Shown one piece after another: positions 7,704 through 15,929 of a DNA stretch of 27,815 nucleotides. The notes below the pieces were generated by a model. The model was given only the letters and a program-made list of their open reading frames with translations, had not been told where the DNA came from and made no database searches. Source of the stretch: CAKQOE01 sp963627215 (GTDB lineage Bacteria; Bacillota; Clostridia; Peptostreptococcales; Anaerovoracaceae); contig CAVGAH010000013.1 in the NCBI GenBank assembly GCA_963627215.1, positions 1 through 27,815 of the forward strand, written 5' to 3'. The position numbers and the translations under genes are program-made. How positions within the stretch are numbered: the first letter of the stretch is position 1; the number at the start of each line of letters is the position of its first letter.

Positions 7704-7767
7704 AGCTGCCTCTCATTTGAAAATTTTATTTTACCGCGCAAATAATCGTTCCTGCACAGTCAAAATC

Positions 7768-7794
7768 AGTATAACATAAAAACACAGAGAGCAA
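7768..7794 (-). promoter_or_regulatory. candidate extended -10 promoter for pyrH
   Basis: The minus strand reads TGTTATACT (7776-7768), an extended -10, with TTGCTC (7794-7789) upstream at a short 15-bp spacing. It lies ~65 bp upstream of the pyrH start. The TG extension could compensate for the spacing. Confidence 0.5.
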
Positions 7795-7904
7795 CACAAC
7801 AGATTTTCATTAATTAATATCACCATATACCCAAAATACCGTCAAAAACTCTGTAAATCAATGATTACAGCACATTTTCACACCGTCTCATACTTTTAAA
7901 ATGT

Positions 7905-7933
7905 TTGCATTATCGTCAATATTCTTCTATTAT
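7905..7933 (+). promoter_or_regulatory. candidate promoter of the FHA-SEDS/PBP/LtaS-like operon
   Basis: TTGCAT (7905-7910), 17-bp spacer, TATTAT (7928-7933). The predicted start at ~7940 gives a leader of about 210 nt before the ATG at 8151. The leader includes an isolated AAGGGGG (7961-7967) not followed by a start codon, and a long foldable segment. Confidence 0.45.
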
Positions 7934-8007
7934 ATATTTTATGATTCTATGCATATCATCAAGGGGGATCCTTCATACGTAATAGCATACTTTTATAAAT
8001 ACAAAAA

Positions 8008-8107
8008 GACGCCCCATGCTGCCGGATAATAATATACGGATAAGCGTAGTTGAAATTCCCTACACCACGGAGCTTAGCCTTATATTCGCAGGCAACAGAA
8101 CGGCGTC
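8008..8107 (+). ncRNA. long nested-stem leader RNA element
   Basis: Successive, properly nested pairings run through 100 nt: GACGCC (8008-8013) with GGCGTC (8102-8107); TGCC (8020-8023) with GGCA (8091-8094); AATATA (8031-8036) with TATATT (8081-8086); TAAGC (8041-8045) with GCTTA (8073-8077); and GTAG (8046-8049) with CTAC (8060-8063). No T run follows, so it is not a plain terminator. It ends 43 bp before the FHA-SEDS start. I could not match it to a riboswitch class I know. Confidence 0.45.
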
Positions 8108-8150
8108 CTGAATTTGAAAAAAGTATAGATAATATAACGGAGACTATATA

Positions 8151-10169
8151 ATGGAAAGCATTCAGCAATACATTTCAGACCTGCTCCCACAGCTGGGCTC
8201 TATAGCAGGTCAGTTCTTCAGCCAGATAGCAGGCATGATAAGCTACGCTTTTTCCTGGCTGCACGATAACCCTGTCTCGGCAGGCGCTGTTTATACGCAG
8301 ATAATAAGATGGGTAATGCCTCTTCTCGCGCTGCACATACTCATATCAGTGCTGCGCGAGATGCTTCGCGTAAAGAATCCTAAAGAAACATGGGGCTACC
8401 TTCACTCGCACGAGCTCGGCAGATTTCCTATAAATCACTGGGAATGTACTGTCGGACGCGCACGCCACTGCGACATAACAGTTAAATTTGCAACTATTTC
8501 AAAGACTCAGTGCGCGCTTATGCGAAACGATTCAGGTCGGTGGTTCGTACATGACCTGAGCGGACGCTCATCAACGCTCATAAACAATAAGGAAACAGAA
8601 TCAGGCAAAGGACCCGGCACCGAGCTGCGCCACGGCGACACTCTCAGCATCGGCGGCGTTGATTTTACATTTGAATCTATAACAAAGCAGGAAATGGAGA
8701 TACAGCAGCAGAAGCGTATAAGAAAAAGCTCGCCGCTGCCTCCGTGGGCGACTTTTATAACGCTCACTCTCTTTCAGCTGCTTACAGTCATAGAGCTTGC
8801 AGTGACTCGCTCTGACAACATACATGACATATTTTCAGGCTTCGGTCTGCTCTGCGCCGTTATGTGGGGCTACGTGATATTTACAAGAGCGCTCGGGCAA
8901 CGCGGCTTTGAGCCTGAGATACTGGCGTTCTTCGCCTGCACGCTCGACCTTGCAGTAACGGCTACCTCAGCGCCTTCCATAATGCTGAAGCAGGCTATAG
9001 CCATAACTATCGGCGTTGTCGGCTTCATAATACTCGGCGCGTATCTCAGAGACCTGAAGCGCGTAGTCAAAACAAGGAAATTTATGGCAGCGGCTACGAC
9101 AGCGCTTTTTATCATAAATATCGTCTGCGGCAAGCTGCTTTACGGCGCGCGTAACTGGATAAACGTTATGGGAATATCAGTCCAGCCGTCCGAATTAGCA
9201 AAGATCTGCTTTATATTTGCGGGAGCGGCGACGCTCGACAGGCTGTTTGCAAAGCGCAATCTTTTTGGATTTATGTGTCTTTCGGGATTCTGCCTGCTTG
9301 CGCTTGCCATTACGGGAGATTTCGGTACGGCGGCTATATTTTTCGTAGTGTTCCTCGTTATAGCGTTCATGCGCTCTGGTGATTTCGCTACGCTGTCACT
9401 CATATGCGGCGCGACTGTCGGCGCAATACTTATGATAGTCCGCTTCAAGCCGTACATAGCTGCGAGATTCTCCGTATGGGGACACGTCTGGGAGGATGCA
9501 AGCGGTATGGGCTACCAGCAGGTCAGGACTATGTCTGCGTCTGCAAGCGGCGGTCTTATAGGCGTAGGTGCCGGAAACGGCTGGCTGCATAACGTAGCTG
9601 CTTCAAACACTGACCTTGTTTTCGGCATACTCTGTGAGGAATGGGGGTTGATAATCGCGCTCCTCGCGGTCGCAATAATAGTTGTACTTTCAATATTTGC
9701 CTTCCGCGTCGTTCAGACTGGGCGTTCATCATACTACACCATAGCGGCGTGCTCGGCTACATCGTTGCTGGTATTTCAGACTATACTCAATGTGTTCGGC
9801 TCTGTCGATATACTTCCGCTTACCGGTGTTACATTTCCGTTTGTATCGTGCGGTGGTACGAGCATGATCGCATCCTGGTGTCTGCTCGCCTACCTCAAGG
9901 CTGCTGATACGCGGCAGAATGCCAGCTTTGCTGTCAGAAAGAAAAACCAGCTTACGGATGATATACCTGATGATCCTCTGGCAATGATAAAAAGAACGAA
10001 TTTGAAAAAAGCTGCGCGCGGCCCGGCGGGCGGACGCAAGTCAGATGTGCATTCGGGCAGTGATGATGACATTGAAGCTTTTTTGAAACAATTCGACGAT
10101 ATTCCGGAGTATTATGACAAGGATGATGATCATGATAATATTAAACATGACGATCGGAGGCGCAGATAA
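8151..10169 (+). CDS. FHA domain fused to a SEDS glycosyltransferase (FtsW/RodA family)
   Basis: 672 residues. A membrane segment at ~51-68 is followed by a cytoplasmic FHA domain (~96-177: VGRARHCDI, ATISKTQC, WFVHDLSGRSSTLINN). From ~200 on there is a SEDS polytopic domain with PSELAK (346-351), SNTDLVFGILCEEWG (485-499) and TGVTFPFVSCGGTSM (558-572). D488 aligns with the catalytic Asp of the RodA/FtsW (H/N)TD(F/L)xF motif. The tail (~590-672) is polar and acidic. SEDS proteins polymerise lipid II with a class B PBP, and that PBP is encoded next, its ATG touching this stop codon. FHA domains read phosphothreonine, so control by a Ser/Thr kinase is a reasonable inference. The FHA keeps the Gly-Arg and Ser but has Gln for the usual His and lacks the Asn-Gly turn. 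CGGAG precedes ATG 8151. Confidence 0.92.
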   Translation: MESIQQYISDLLPQLGSIAGQFFSQIAGMISYAFSWLHDNPVSAGAVYTQIIRWVMPLLALHILISVLREMLRVKNPKETWGYLHSHELGRFPINHWECTVGRARHCDITVKFATISKTQCALMRNDSGRWFVHDLSGRSSTLINNKETESGKGPGTELRHGDTLSIGGVDFTFESITKQEMEIQQQKRIRKSSPLPPWATFITLTLFQLLTVIELAVTRSDNIHDIFSGFGLLCAVMWGYVIFTRALGQRGFEPEILAFFACTLDLAVTATSAPSIMLKQAIAITIGVVGFIILGAYLRDLKRVVKTRKFMAAATTALFIINIVCGKLLYGARNWINVMGISVQPSELAKICFIFAGAATLDRLFAKRNLFGFMCLSGFCLLALAITGDFGTAAIFFVVFLVIAFMRSGDFATLSLICGATVGAILMIVRFKPYIAARFSVWGHVWEDASGMGYQQVRTMSASASGGLIGVGAGNGWLHNVAASNTDLVFGILCEEWGLIIALLAVAIIVVLSIFAFRVVQTGRSSYYTIAACSATSLLVFQTILNVFGSVDILPLTGVTFPFVSCGGTSMIASWCLLAYLKAADTRQNASFAVRKKNQLTDDIPDDPLAMIKRTNLKKAARGPAGGRKSDVHSGSDDDIEAFLKQFDDIPEYYDKDDDHDNIKHDDRRRR

Positions 10170-11543
10170 ATGAAGAAAATTACAAGACGAACTATCGCAT
10201 GCCTCTTCCTGTCGCTGCTCCTGATGGTCGGAACTGCAGTTTTTGTGTTCAGATTTGTGACCTCCGGCGGTGACTGGGCTGCTTTTCCTTCAAACAGGCA
10301 CCTTTACAGCGATGGCGTGCTTAAGGTCGGACGCGTGCTCGACAGAAACGGTGAGGTCCTCGCTGCCTCATCAGAGGACGGCTCAAGCGGCTGGACATAC
10401 AATAAAAGCTCTTCGGTACGGCGCGCTACGCTCCACGCTGTCGGTGACCCGAACGGAAATATCGGCGCAGGCGCACTTTCGCAGTTTGCTGACAAGCTGA
10501 CAGGATATAACATCATAACCGGCGCTGAAACTGTATTTTCAGGCGGGCGCGACGTTTACCTGACACTCGACGCTGAGGTATGCGCGACTGCATACGACGG
10601 TCTGAACGGTCACAACGGAACTGTAGGTGTGTATAACTATAAAACGGGCGAGATCATCTGCATGGTGAGCGCCCCAGGCTACGACCCAGAAAAAGGCGTT
10701 GACCTCAACGACCCATCAAACGAGGGTGTTCTCGTAAACAGGCTCACGCAGGGAAAATTTATACCGGGCTCTATATTCAAGCTCGTGACGGCTGTCGCTG
10801 CAATCGAAAATATAAGCGATATAGAATCACGCACGTTCGAATGTACCGGCTCTCTCGATGTTGACGGTTATCAACTTACCTGCCCTTCCGCGCATGGAAA
10901 GATGACATTTGAGGAAGCGCTCAATCACTCATGTAACTGTACGTTTGGAAGCCTCGCTGTAGAGCTCGGCAGCAAGACTATGAAAAAATACGTCGAACAG
11001 ACGGGACTTACATCAAGATATTCCATAAACGGTATAAAGACTACAGCATCAACGTTTGACTTTGAAAGTAAAGGTAACGACGGCCTTGCCTGGTCCGGCA
11101 TCGGACAGGGCAGCGACCAGGTGAACCCTGCATCTATGATGATATTCGCCGGTGCCGTAGCAAACGGAGGAAGGTCTGCTCTTCCTCAGATATACCAGCA
11201 TTCAGCCTTCAGAGGCGGTGTTCGCACGAGTATCTATATAAAGCACTACACGAACAAGCTCGTAGACAGCGCTACTGCCGACAGGTTAAAAGAAATGATG
11301 CGTACAGATGTTTTAAACAACTACGGTCAGAGCAACTTCCCCGGTCTGGAGATATGCGCCAAATCAGGCACAGCCCAAGTAGACGGTTCAAACGCTGACA
11401 ATGCGTGGTTTACAGGCTTCCTCGATGATGACGATCACCCGCTTGCGTTCATAGTAAACGTCGAAGGCGGCGGTTCAGGCGCAAAGACAGCGGGACGCCT
11501 TGCAAACACTGTACTTCAGAAAGCAATAGAATTAGGGTATTAG
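10170..11543 (+). CDS. class B penicillin-binding protein (transpeptidase), SEDS partner
   Basis: 457 residues with an N-terminal membrane anchor at ~10-29, so mostly extracytoplasmic. The transpeptidase domain carries all three active-site motifs: SIFK (S201 nucleophile, K204), SCN (S254-N256) and KSGT (398-401). A short N-terminal region includes VGRVLDRNGEVLAAS, typical of PBP2/PbpA proteins. It is shorter than FtsI/PBP2 proteins (~580-700) and shows no PASTA domain, so it resembles the compact PbpA type. GGAGG lies nine bases before the start. The start codon directly follows the SEDS stop codon, so the pair is translationally coupled. It would cross-link the glycan made by the SEDS partner; whether this serves elongation, division or sporulation cannot be told from sequence. 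Confidence 0.94.
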   Translation: MKKITRRTIACLFLSLLLMVGTAVFVFRFVTSGGDWAAFPSNRHLYSDGVLKVGRVLDRNGEVLAASSEDGSSGWTYNKSSSVRRATLHAVGDPNGNIGAGALSQFADKLTGYNIITGAETVFSGGRDVYLTLDAEVCATAYDGLNGHNGTVGVYNYKTGEIICMVSAPGYDPEKGVDLNDPSNEGVLVNRLTQGKFIPGSIFKLVTAVAAIENISDIESRTFECTGSLDVDGYQLTCPSAHGKMTFEEALNHSCNCTFGSLAVELGSKTMKKYVEQTGLTSRYSINGIKTTASTFDFESKGNDGLAWSGIGQGSDQVNPASMMIFAGAVANGGRSALPQIYQHSAFRGGVRTSIYIKHYTNKLVDSATADRLKEMMRTDVLNNYGQSNFPGLEICAKSGTAQVDGSNADNAWFTGFLDDDDHPLAFIVNVEGGGSGAKTAGRLANTVLQKAIELGY

Positions 11544-11586
11544 AATTAGAAGTTAATGATTTGTAAGTAAAAGGATATTATTTTAA

Positions 11587-13850
11587 ATGAACAACGAAAG
11601 CACTAAACACGATAACGATAACGATAAAGATACTGAAAAAGACAGCGCCTCGGTCGCCGAAGCGCCGGAAGCAGATACAGATAATACAGCAATAAATGCA
11701 TCGGATACTGATAACATGTCAGCGCACTCTGACCCGCAGAGTCAGGAACAGCCTCCAGCAAAAAAGAAAATGACCGAAAAGCAGGCAAATATTCTTCGCC
11801 ACGCGATCTACGCGGTCATGCTCGCAGCGCTCCCAATCGTCAGCCTTTTCATGTCTGAATGCGTTCACAATATATTCATATATGATTTTTCGCCTGCCGG
11901 CACTATAGCAAACTATATACTTTTCGCAGTAATATACGCCGTTGGCGTCGCGCTTTTCGGAACGATCAGGCGCTCGGTCCTCGTCATGACGCCGCTCATA
12001 TACATATGCTCCGTCATAACAGAGGTCATACTGCAGTTCCGCGGCACTCCTGTCCTGCCTGCCGATATACTCAGCATAGGAACAGGACTTAATGTAGCAT
12101 CCGGATACCACTTCAGCATATCTACCGGTATGTACGCAGGCTTTGCCGTGCTACTTGCCATGATGCTCATCGCATGTTTCGTGCCTCTAAAAAAAGACAG
12201 AAAAAAACGCACTGTAAGGCGCAGTCTTATATTACGATTCGCCGCGCTCGCAGTGATAGCGGCAATAGCGATCCCGTTCTATACGACAGATCTCGCAGCA
12301 GACCACAAAGTAAAACCCGACTTCTGGGACCAGGCGCGCGGCTACCGCAACAGCGGAACTATATTAAACTTCGTGCTCAACACGAAATACTTAATAATAG
12401 AAAAGCCTGCGAATTATTCAGCTTCTAAAGTACCGGAGCTTCTGAACGGACTTCTCGCAGAAAACGAGAACGACTCAGGCATACTCGCCACAGCGCCCNN
12501 NNNNNNNNNNNNNNNNNNNNNNNNNNNNNNGGCATACTCGCCACAGCGCTCAAGCGTCAGGAGGAAAACGGCACAGAAAAAAATATGCTCCTTGCAGTAG
12601 CAGGTGGATCAAAAGAAAACCAGCCTAAGCAGTCAGCCAAAAAGAAAAAAGGCCAGGTACCTGACATTATAGTAGTCATGAACGAAACGTGGTCCGATCT
12701 CCATGCTCTGGGAGATTTTGCAACGAATGAGGATTACCTTCCGTTCACAAGAAATCTCACAAAGAATACCATAAAAGGCAATCTTTACATGCCTGTAGTC
12801 GGCGCAGGAACGAGCAACTCAGAGTTTGAATTCCTCACGGGAAATTCAATGGCATTCCTCACAGGCGGCAGCAACGCCTATGAGCTCTATGTAAAATCAA
12901 ACCTGCCTTCACTCGCAAGAACGCTCGCCTCACAGGGCTACTCACGTACAGGCCTGCATCCGTATTACGGAAACAGCTGGAAGCGCAGCACTAACTATCC
13001 TCTGCTGGGATTTGAACGCTTCCTGAGCCTTGAGGATATAATAGGTCAGGACCTTGTAGATGCACAGCGCAACAATGATATAAACTTCTCAGAGTTCAGC
13101 GACCGCGTTGAAGCGCTTTATCCTGATGAAAACGTACTTCTCAGAAGATTCGTAAGCGACTCGTTCGACTTCAGATACCTCGAAAACCTCTACAGACAGA
13201 GAGACCCTAATACGCCGTTCTTCATATTCAATGTAACGATGCAGAACCACGGCAGCTATCAGGTAGGCTATACTAACTTCGACCAGCAGATACGCCTTAC
13301 ATCGACACAGGATTATTATCCTTACGCCAACCGCTTCCTGTCGCTCATATATGAGTCAGACAAAGCGCTCAGTGAGCTCATAGAATATTACAGCGACGTG
13401 TCAAGACCTACGATCATACTTATGTTCGGCGACCATCAGCCGAGCATAGAGACAGATTTCGTCGAAGAAGTCCTCGGCAAAAAGCTTGAAGACCTGACGC
13501 TTGAAGAAAAGCAGAAGCGCTTCGTCACACCGTTCGTCCTCTGGGCAAACTACGACATTCCTGAAGGCTACATAGACATGATGAGCAGCAACTATCTGTC
13601 TACCCTGCTCCTTCAGACTGCAGGCCTCGAAACGACGCAGTACAACAAATTCCTGTCTGCACTCTACAAGCAGATACCTGTAATAGACACGACAGGTTAT
13701 ATAACTGCTGACGGAGAATATCATACATATGACGACAAGACTGAATACACAGACATCCTTAAGGCATATGAAAAAATACAGTACAATAACCTCTTTGATG
13801 CTGTAGGCAGACATGAAGAGCTGTTTTATTTAAACAATGAAGAGCAGTAA
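11587..13850 (+). CDS. LtaS-like membrane phosphoglycerol transferase / sulfatase-fold protein, interrupted by an assembly gap
   Basis: One gene split in the assembly by 32 Ns. The N-terminal part has ~60 acidic, disordered residues, a Lys-rich patch and about five membrane segments. The C-terminal part is the alkaline-phosphatase/sulfatase domain: VPDIIVVMNETWSDL (metal-binding E), VGAGTSNSEFEFLTG (Thr nucleophile as in LtaS), MQNHGSY and MFGDHQPS (metal-binding DH). LtaS-type enzymes add glycerol-phosphate units from phosphatidylglycerol to lipoteichoic acid or related glycans. Joining the halves at the repeated 19-bp sequence flanking the gap restores a single frame and gives ~736 residues. 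It lies 43 bp after the PBP gene and ends at a strong terminator, closing the envelope operon. Exact substrate unknown; other phosphoglycerol transferases share these motifs. Confidence 0.85.
12499..12530. other. assembly gap (32 N) flanked by a 19-bp direct repeat
   Basis: The bases before the gap (12478-12496) and right after it (12531-12549) are the same 19-mer, ggcatactcgccacagcgc. The gap length is not a multiple of three and breaks the reading frame, whereas overlaying the two copies restores it. The contig ends therefore probably overlap, or a short tandem repeat collapsed here. Confidence 0.9.
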
Positions 13851-13855
13851 TACAC

Positions 13856-13883
13856 AAAACGGGTCCGTAAGGGACCCGTTTTG
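13856..13883 (+). terminator. intrinsic terminator of the envelope operon
   Basis: CGGGTCC (13860-13866) pairs with GGACCCG (13872-13878) over a 5-nt loop, flanked by AAAA and TTTTG. It is six bases past the LtaS-like stop codon. Confidence 0.85.
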
Positions 13884-13917
13884 TTAGCGCTCGCTCCATA
13901 ACGCCATATTTCGCACA

Positions 13918-14700
13918 CTACGCTGCCACGCTGACACAGTCATCTTTTAATGAATATCTGTAAACACTGTAGCTCAGTATCTCATCATCAGGCACGACCG
14001 TGTCATTTACTTCTTCTACGACAGACCTCAGCCAGACAAGGTCCATATCATCTCTGTCAGCTACGCATATAAGCTCATTTACTGACGATGGTATTATCAG
14101 GATATCCCTCTCCGCCTTCTCTGCTACTTCCCTCAGAACTTCATTTCTGAGCAACGCCGCTGAACCGTTCGTAAAGCTCTCTTCATACAGCGAATACAAC
14201 AACAGCCTGTCAGGGCCGGTATTTTCTGCCTCCATCATATTGAGCTTTTCTATTATATGCGGCTCCCTCCTGCACATACGCCTCAGCGTATTTATAAGCT
14301 CCTCTGAGCAAAAGCTCGTATTCCTGCGTTCATTCGCAAGCGCTACTTCAAGGAGCTCCGCTCCGGTGACATTCCATGCCTCTGCAAGATCCTCAGTTAC
14401 ACGTATGAGCGTTCTGCCGCGTCGTTTAGCTACGGGCCTGTCTGCACCTGCTGTCATCTTTTCGTCCCCTGCTGTATCCGTCAGCTCACTCAGGTCAAGC
14501 ACGAATGTAACTGACAGGTCAAGAAACGGAACAGTTTCAAGCATATCTATAGTTTTCCTGCATATAAGCGGGTTCATCAGCCTGATGTATATCCTGTCTT
14601 TTACATCATCAAGCACCCTTATCCGCTTAAGTATATCGACCTCAGCCTGAAGTCTGTCAATATAACCCTGATAATCCATTTTGCGTTCTCTATTATCCAT
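13918..14700 (-). CDS. DUF5688-type protein, function unknown
   Basis: 260 residues, cytoplasmic, no signal or membrane segment. I recognise the C-terminal pattern of the DUF5688 group: LLYSLYEESFTNGSAALL, then LREVAEKAERDILIIPSSVN with an ELICV strand, then VEEVNDTVVPDDEILSYSVY. The N-terminal half, from MDYQGYIDRLQAEV to about residue 90, is helical and charged. DUF5688 proteins are common in gut Clostridia and have no established role. AGAGG precedes ATG 14700 by about five bases. The gene is monocistronic behind a near-consensus promoter with a palindrome at the start site. The alternative, an unrelated protein with a similar tail, cannot be excluded without a profile search. Confidence 0.7.
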   Translation of the reverse strand: MDNRERKMDYQGYIDRLQAEVDILKRIRVLDDVKDRIYIRLMNPLICRKTIDMLETVPFLDLSVTFVLDLSELTDTAGDEKMTAGADRPVAKRRGRTLIRVTEDLAEAWNVTGAELLEVALANERRNTSFCSEELINTLRRMCRREPHIIEKLNMMEAENTGPDRLLLYSLYEESFTNGSAALLRNEVLREVAEKAERDILIIPSSVNELICVADRDDMDLVWLRSVVEEVNDTVVPDDEILSYSVYRYSLKDDCVSVAA

Positions 14701-14914
14701 TTTAACCTCTTTCTGTAAATTAATGTAACTTTACAAGGATTATATTATCGTTTTCTTGAACCAATGTCAACCTTTAATTGCTTTTTATTTTAATTTTTCT
14801 TTATTTTTCCATTTATTAATATATAATTTCCAATCCACCTCTGCATGCGCCCGGCGCATCCATAACGTAACACCATATTTTCCCGCCATTCCGGCGGCGA
14901 CTTCTATTTAATAT
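14701..14914. other. intergenic region with a dispersed palindrome
   Basis: Apart from the DUF5688 promoter it contains ATGCGCC-C-GGCGCAT (14845-14859), related to copies near 6940 and 25753, and the hairpin CCGCC-ATT-CCGGCGG at about 14883-14896. There is no ORF of note. Confidence 0.6.
14724..14770 (-). promoter_or_regulatory. strong promoter and operator-like palindrome for the DUF5688 gene
   Basis: Minus strand TTGACA (14770-14765), 17-bp spacer, TAATAT (14747-14742). Just downstream, at the expected start site, lies TGTAA-CT-TTACA (14724-14735), a perfect inverted repeat that could bind a repressor. Confidence 0.65.
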
Positions 14915-15346
14915 TTACATAAAATGACGCAGATCGCGCATGAAGCTTTCTTCTGTCGCGACAAGCTCACCTGCTATCCTGCGGCTCTCCTCTGAAGCGT
15001 TGTCGTACTTGTTCAGGTACTCGCTTATAGTCTTTATGCCCATATTGCAGCCGTCTGTCATAACTGATGCTATCTGGTGGCTGCTGTCGTTCATCATCAT
15101 CTTCATTTCTGTGCTGAACCATGCAAATGCGGCGGCCATGCTGCCTGGAGTTTTGCTGTTTTCTCCTGATGCTCGCAGCAGTGTGTCTGACTGCTCCTTG
15201 AGCTCCTTATGCTTTGCATTATATTCGTCTATGACCTCTTTAAGGAGCGGGTCGTGTACTGCTCCCATCACCTGTTCCATGCTTCCTATGGCCATGTGGC
15301 ATCCTGAGCTGCATTCGCGCAGCAGCTCCGCGGTATTTTTGTCCAT
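14915..15346 (-). CDS. predicted helical-bundle (ferritin-like) small protein
   Basis: 143 residues, almost entirely helical by composition, no signal peptide. It has Met-rich stretches (STEMKMMMNDSSHQ, DGCNMGIKTISEYLN) and regularly spaced E/H residues such as AKHKELKEQSD, in the manner of four-helix ferritin-like or DUF2383-like stress proteins. I cannot assign a family with certainty, and no classic di-iron ExxH pair set is obvious. AGGAGG precedes ATG 15346 by six bases. It is divergent from a DUF2325 gene across a 236-bp region with two matching operator-like repeats, the nearer one 76 bp upstream of this start. Possible shared regulation with DUF2325 by a metal- or redox-sensing repressor is inference. 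Confidence 0.6.
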   Translation of the reverse strand: MDKNTAELLRECSSGCHMAIGSMEQVMGAVHDPLLKEVIDEYNAKHKELKEQSDTLLRASGENSKTPGSMAAAFAWFSTEMKMMMNDSSHQIASVMTDGCNMGIKTISEYLNKYDNASEESRRIAGELVATEESFMRDLRHFM

Positions 15347-15421
15347 ATATTACCTCCTGAAATAAATTCTCTTAATTATTCTTCACTTTAGATGCAAAAA
15401 TATACTTTATCTAATCCTATG

Positions 15422-15507
15422 GTTAGTTCATGCTAACTTTTTTCTGTTTTCCTATTGACAACGATGTCCGTTTGTTGTAATATCTAAACAAGTTAGAGAT
15501 AACTAAC
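15422..15507 (+). promoter_or_regulatory. consensus promoter flanked by twin GTTAG-N6-CTAAC operators
   Basis: TTGACA (15455-15460), 17-bp spacer, TAATAT (15478-15483) drives DUF2325. GTTAG-N6-CTAAC occurs at 15422-15437, upstream of the -35, and again at 15492-15507, over the predicted start site. The centres are 70 bp apart. The half-sites resemble the TTAG/CTAA arms of DtxR/IdeR/MntR-type metalloregulator boxes. Confidence 0.7.
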
Positions 15508-15582
15508 CAATGAAAGCTAATTAAAAAGCAGAAAATATCCATGGATGGATAAAAACATAACGGGGAATTAAGGAGAACGGAT

Positions 15583-15870
15583 ATGAGTGTAGTAATAATA
15601 GGCGGCCATGAGCGCATGGAAAGCCAGTATCATAAGATATGCAAGCAGCATAACTGCAAGTCAAAGGTATTTACAAAGAAATCAGGAAGGATGGCTGATC
15701 AGATCGGTAATCCTGATATCATGATCCTGTTTACGAATACTGTTTCGCACAGGATGGTCCACTCCGCAGTCGGCGAAGCGGAAAGAAAAAATATCGAGAT
15801 CATCAGATCTCATTCGAGCAGCGGCTCAGCTCTCAACGAAATACTCAAAAATGCATGTCAGAATGCATAA
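15583..15870 (+). CDS. DUF2325 family protein
   Basis: 95 residues forming one small alpha/beta domain. The sequence runs VVIIGGHERMESQYHKICKQ at the start, a middle ending GNPDIMILFTNTVSH, then AERKNIEIIRSHSSSG. The GGH(E/D)RM start, the central D-(I/V)-x(3)-F/LT-N-x-VSH segment and the terminal Ser-rich loop are the DUF2325 pattern. Its role is unestablished; such genes often lie near iron transport or metal-responsive genes. AAGGAG precedes ATG 15583 by about seven bases. The gene is monocistronic, with its own promoter, paired operator-like repeats and terminator. The divergent neighbour is the helical-bundle protein. Confidence 0.85.
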   Translation: MSVVIIGGHERMESQYHKICKQHNCKSKVFTKKSGRMADQIGNPDIMILFTNTVSHRMVHSAVGEAERKNIEIIRSHSSSGSALNEILKNACQNA

Positions 15871-15890
15871 ATTGCCTCATAATAAAAAAT

Positions 15891-15929
15891 GGGACTGTCT
15901 TTTGCCATGGAGACAGTCCCGTTTTTTTT
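15891..15929 (+). terminator. intrinsic terminator after DUF2325
   Basis: Perfect 10-bp stem GGGACTGTCT (15891-15900) with AGACAGTCCC (15911-15920) and a run of eight T after one G. On the minus strand the same hairpin lies just beyond the LURP-one remnant. Confidence 0.92.

Noticed and set aside
8008..8107. c-di-AMP (ydaO) riboswitch, suggested by TCGCAGGC-like sequence and an envelope gene downstream
   Set aside because: The conserved ydaO core segments and junction layout are not visible; only the leader position fits.
12478..12549. Frameshift or genuine split of the LtaS-like gene into two proteins
   Set aside because: The frame change equals the arbitrary N count, and overlaying the flanking repeat restores one frame.
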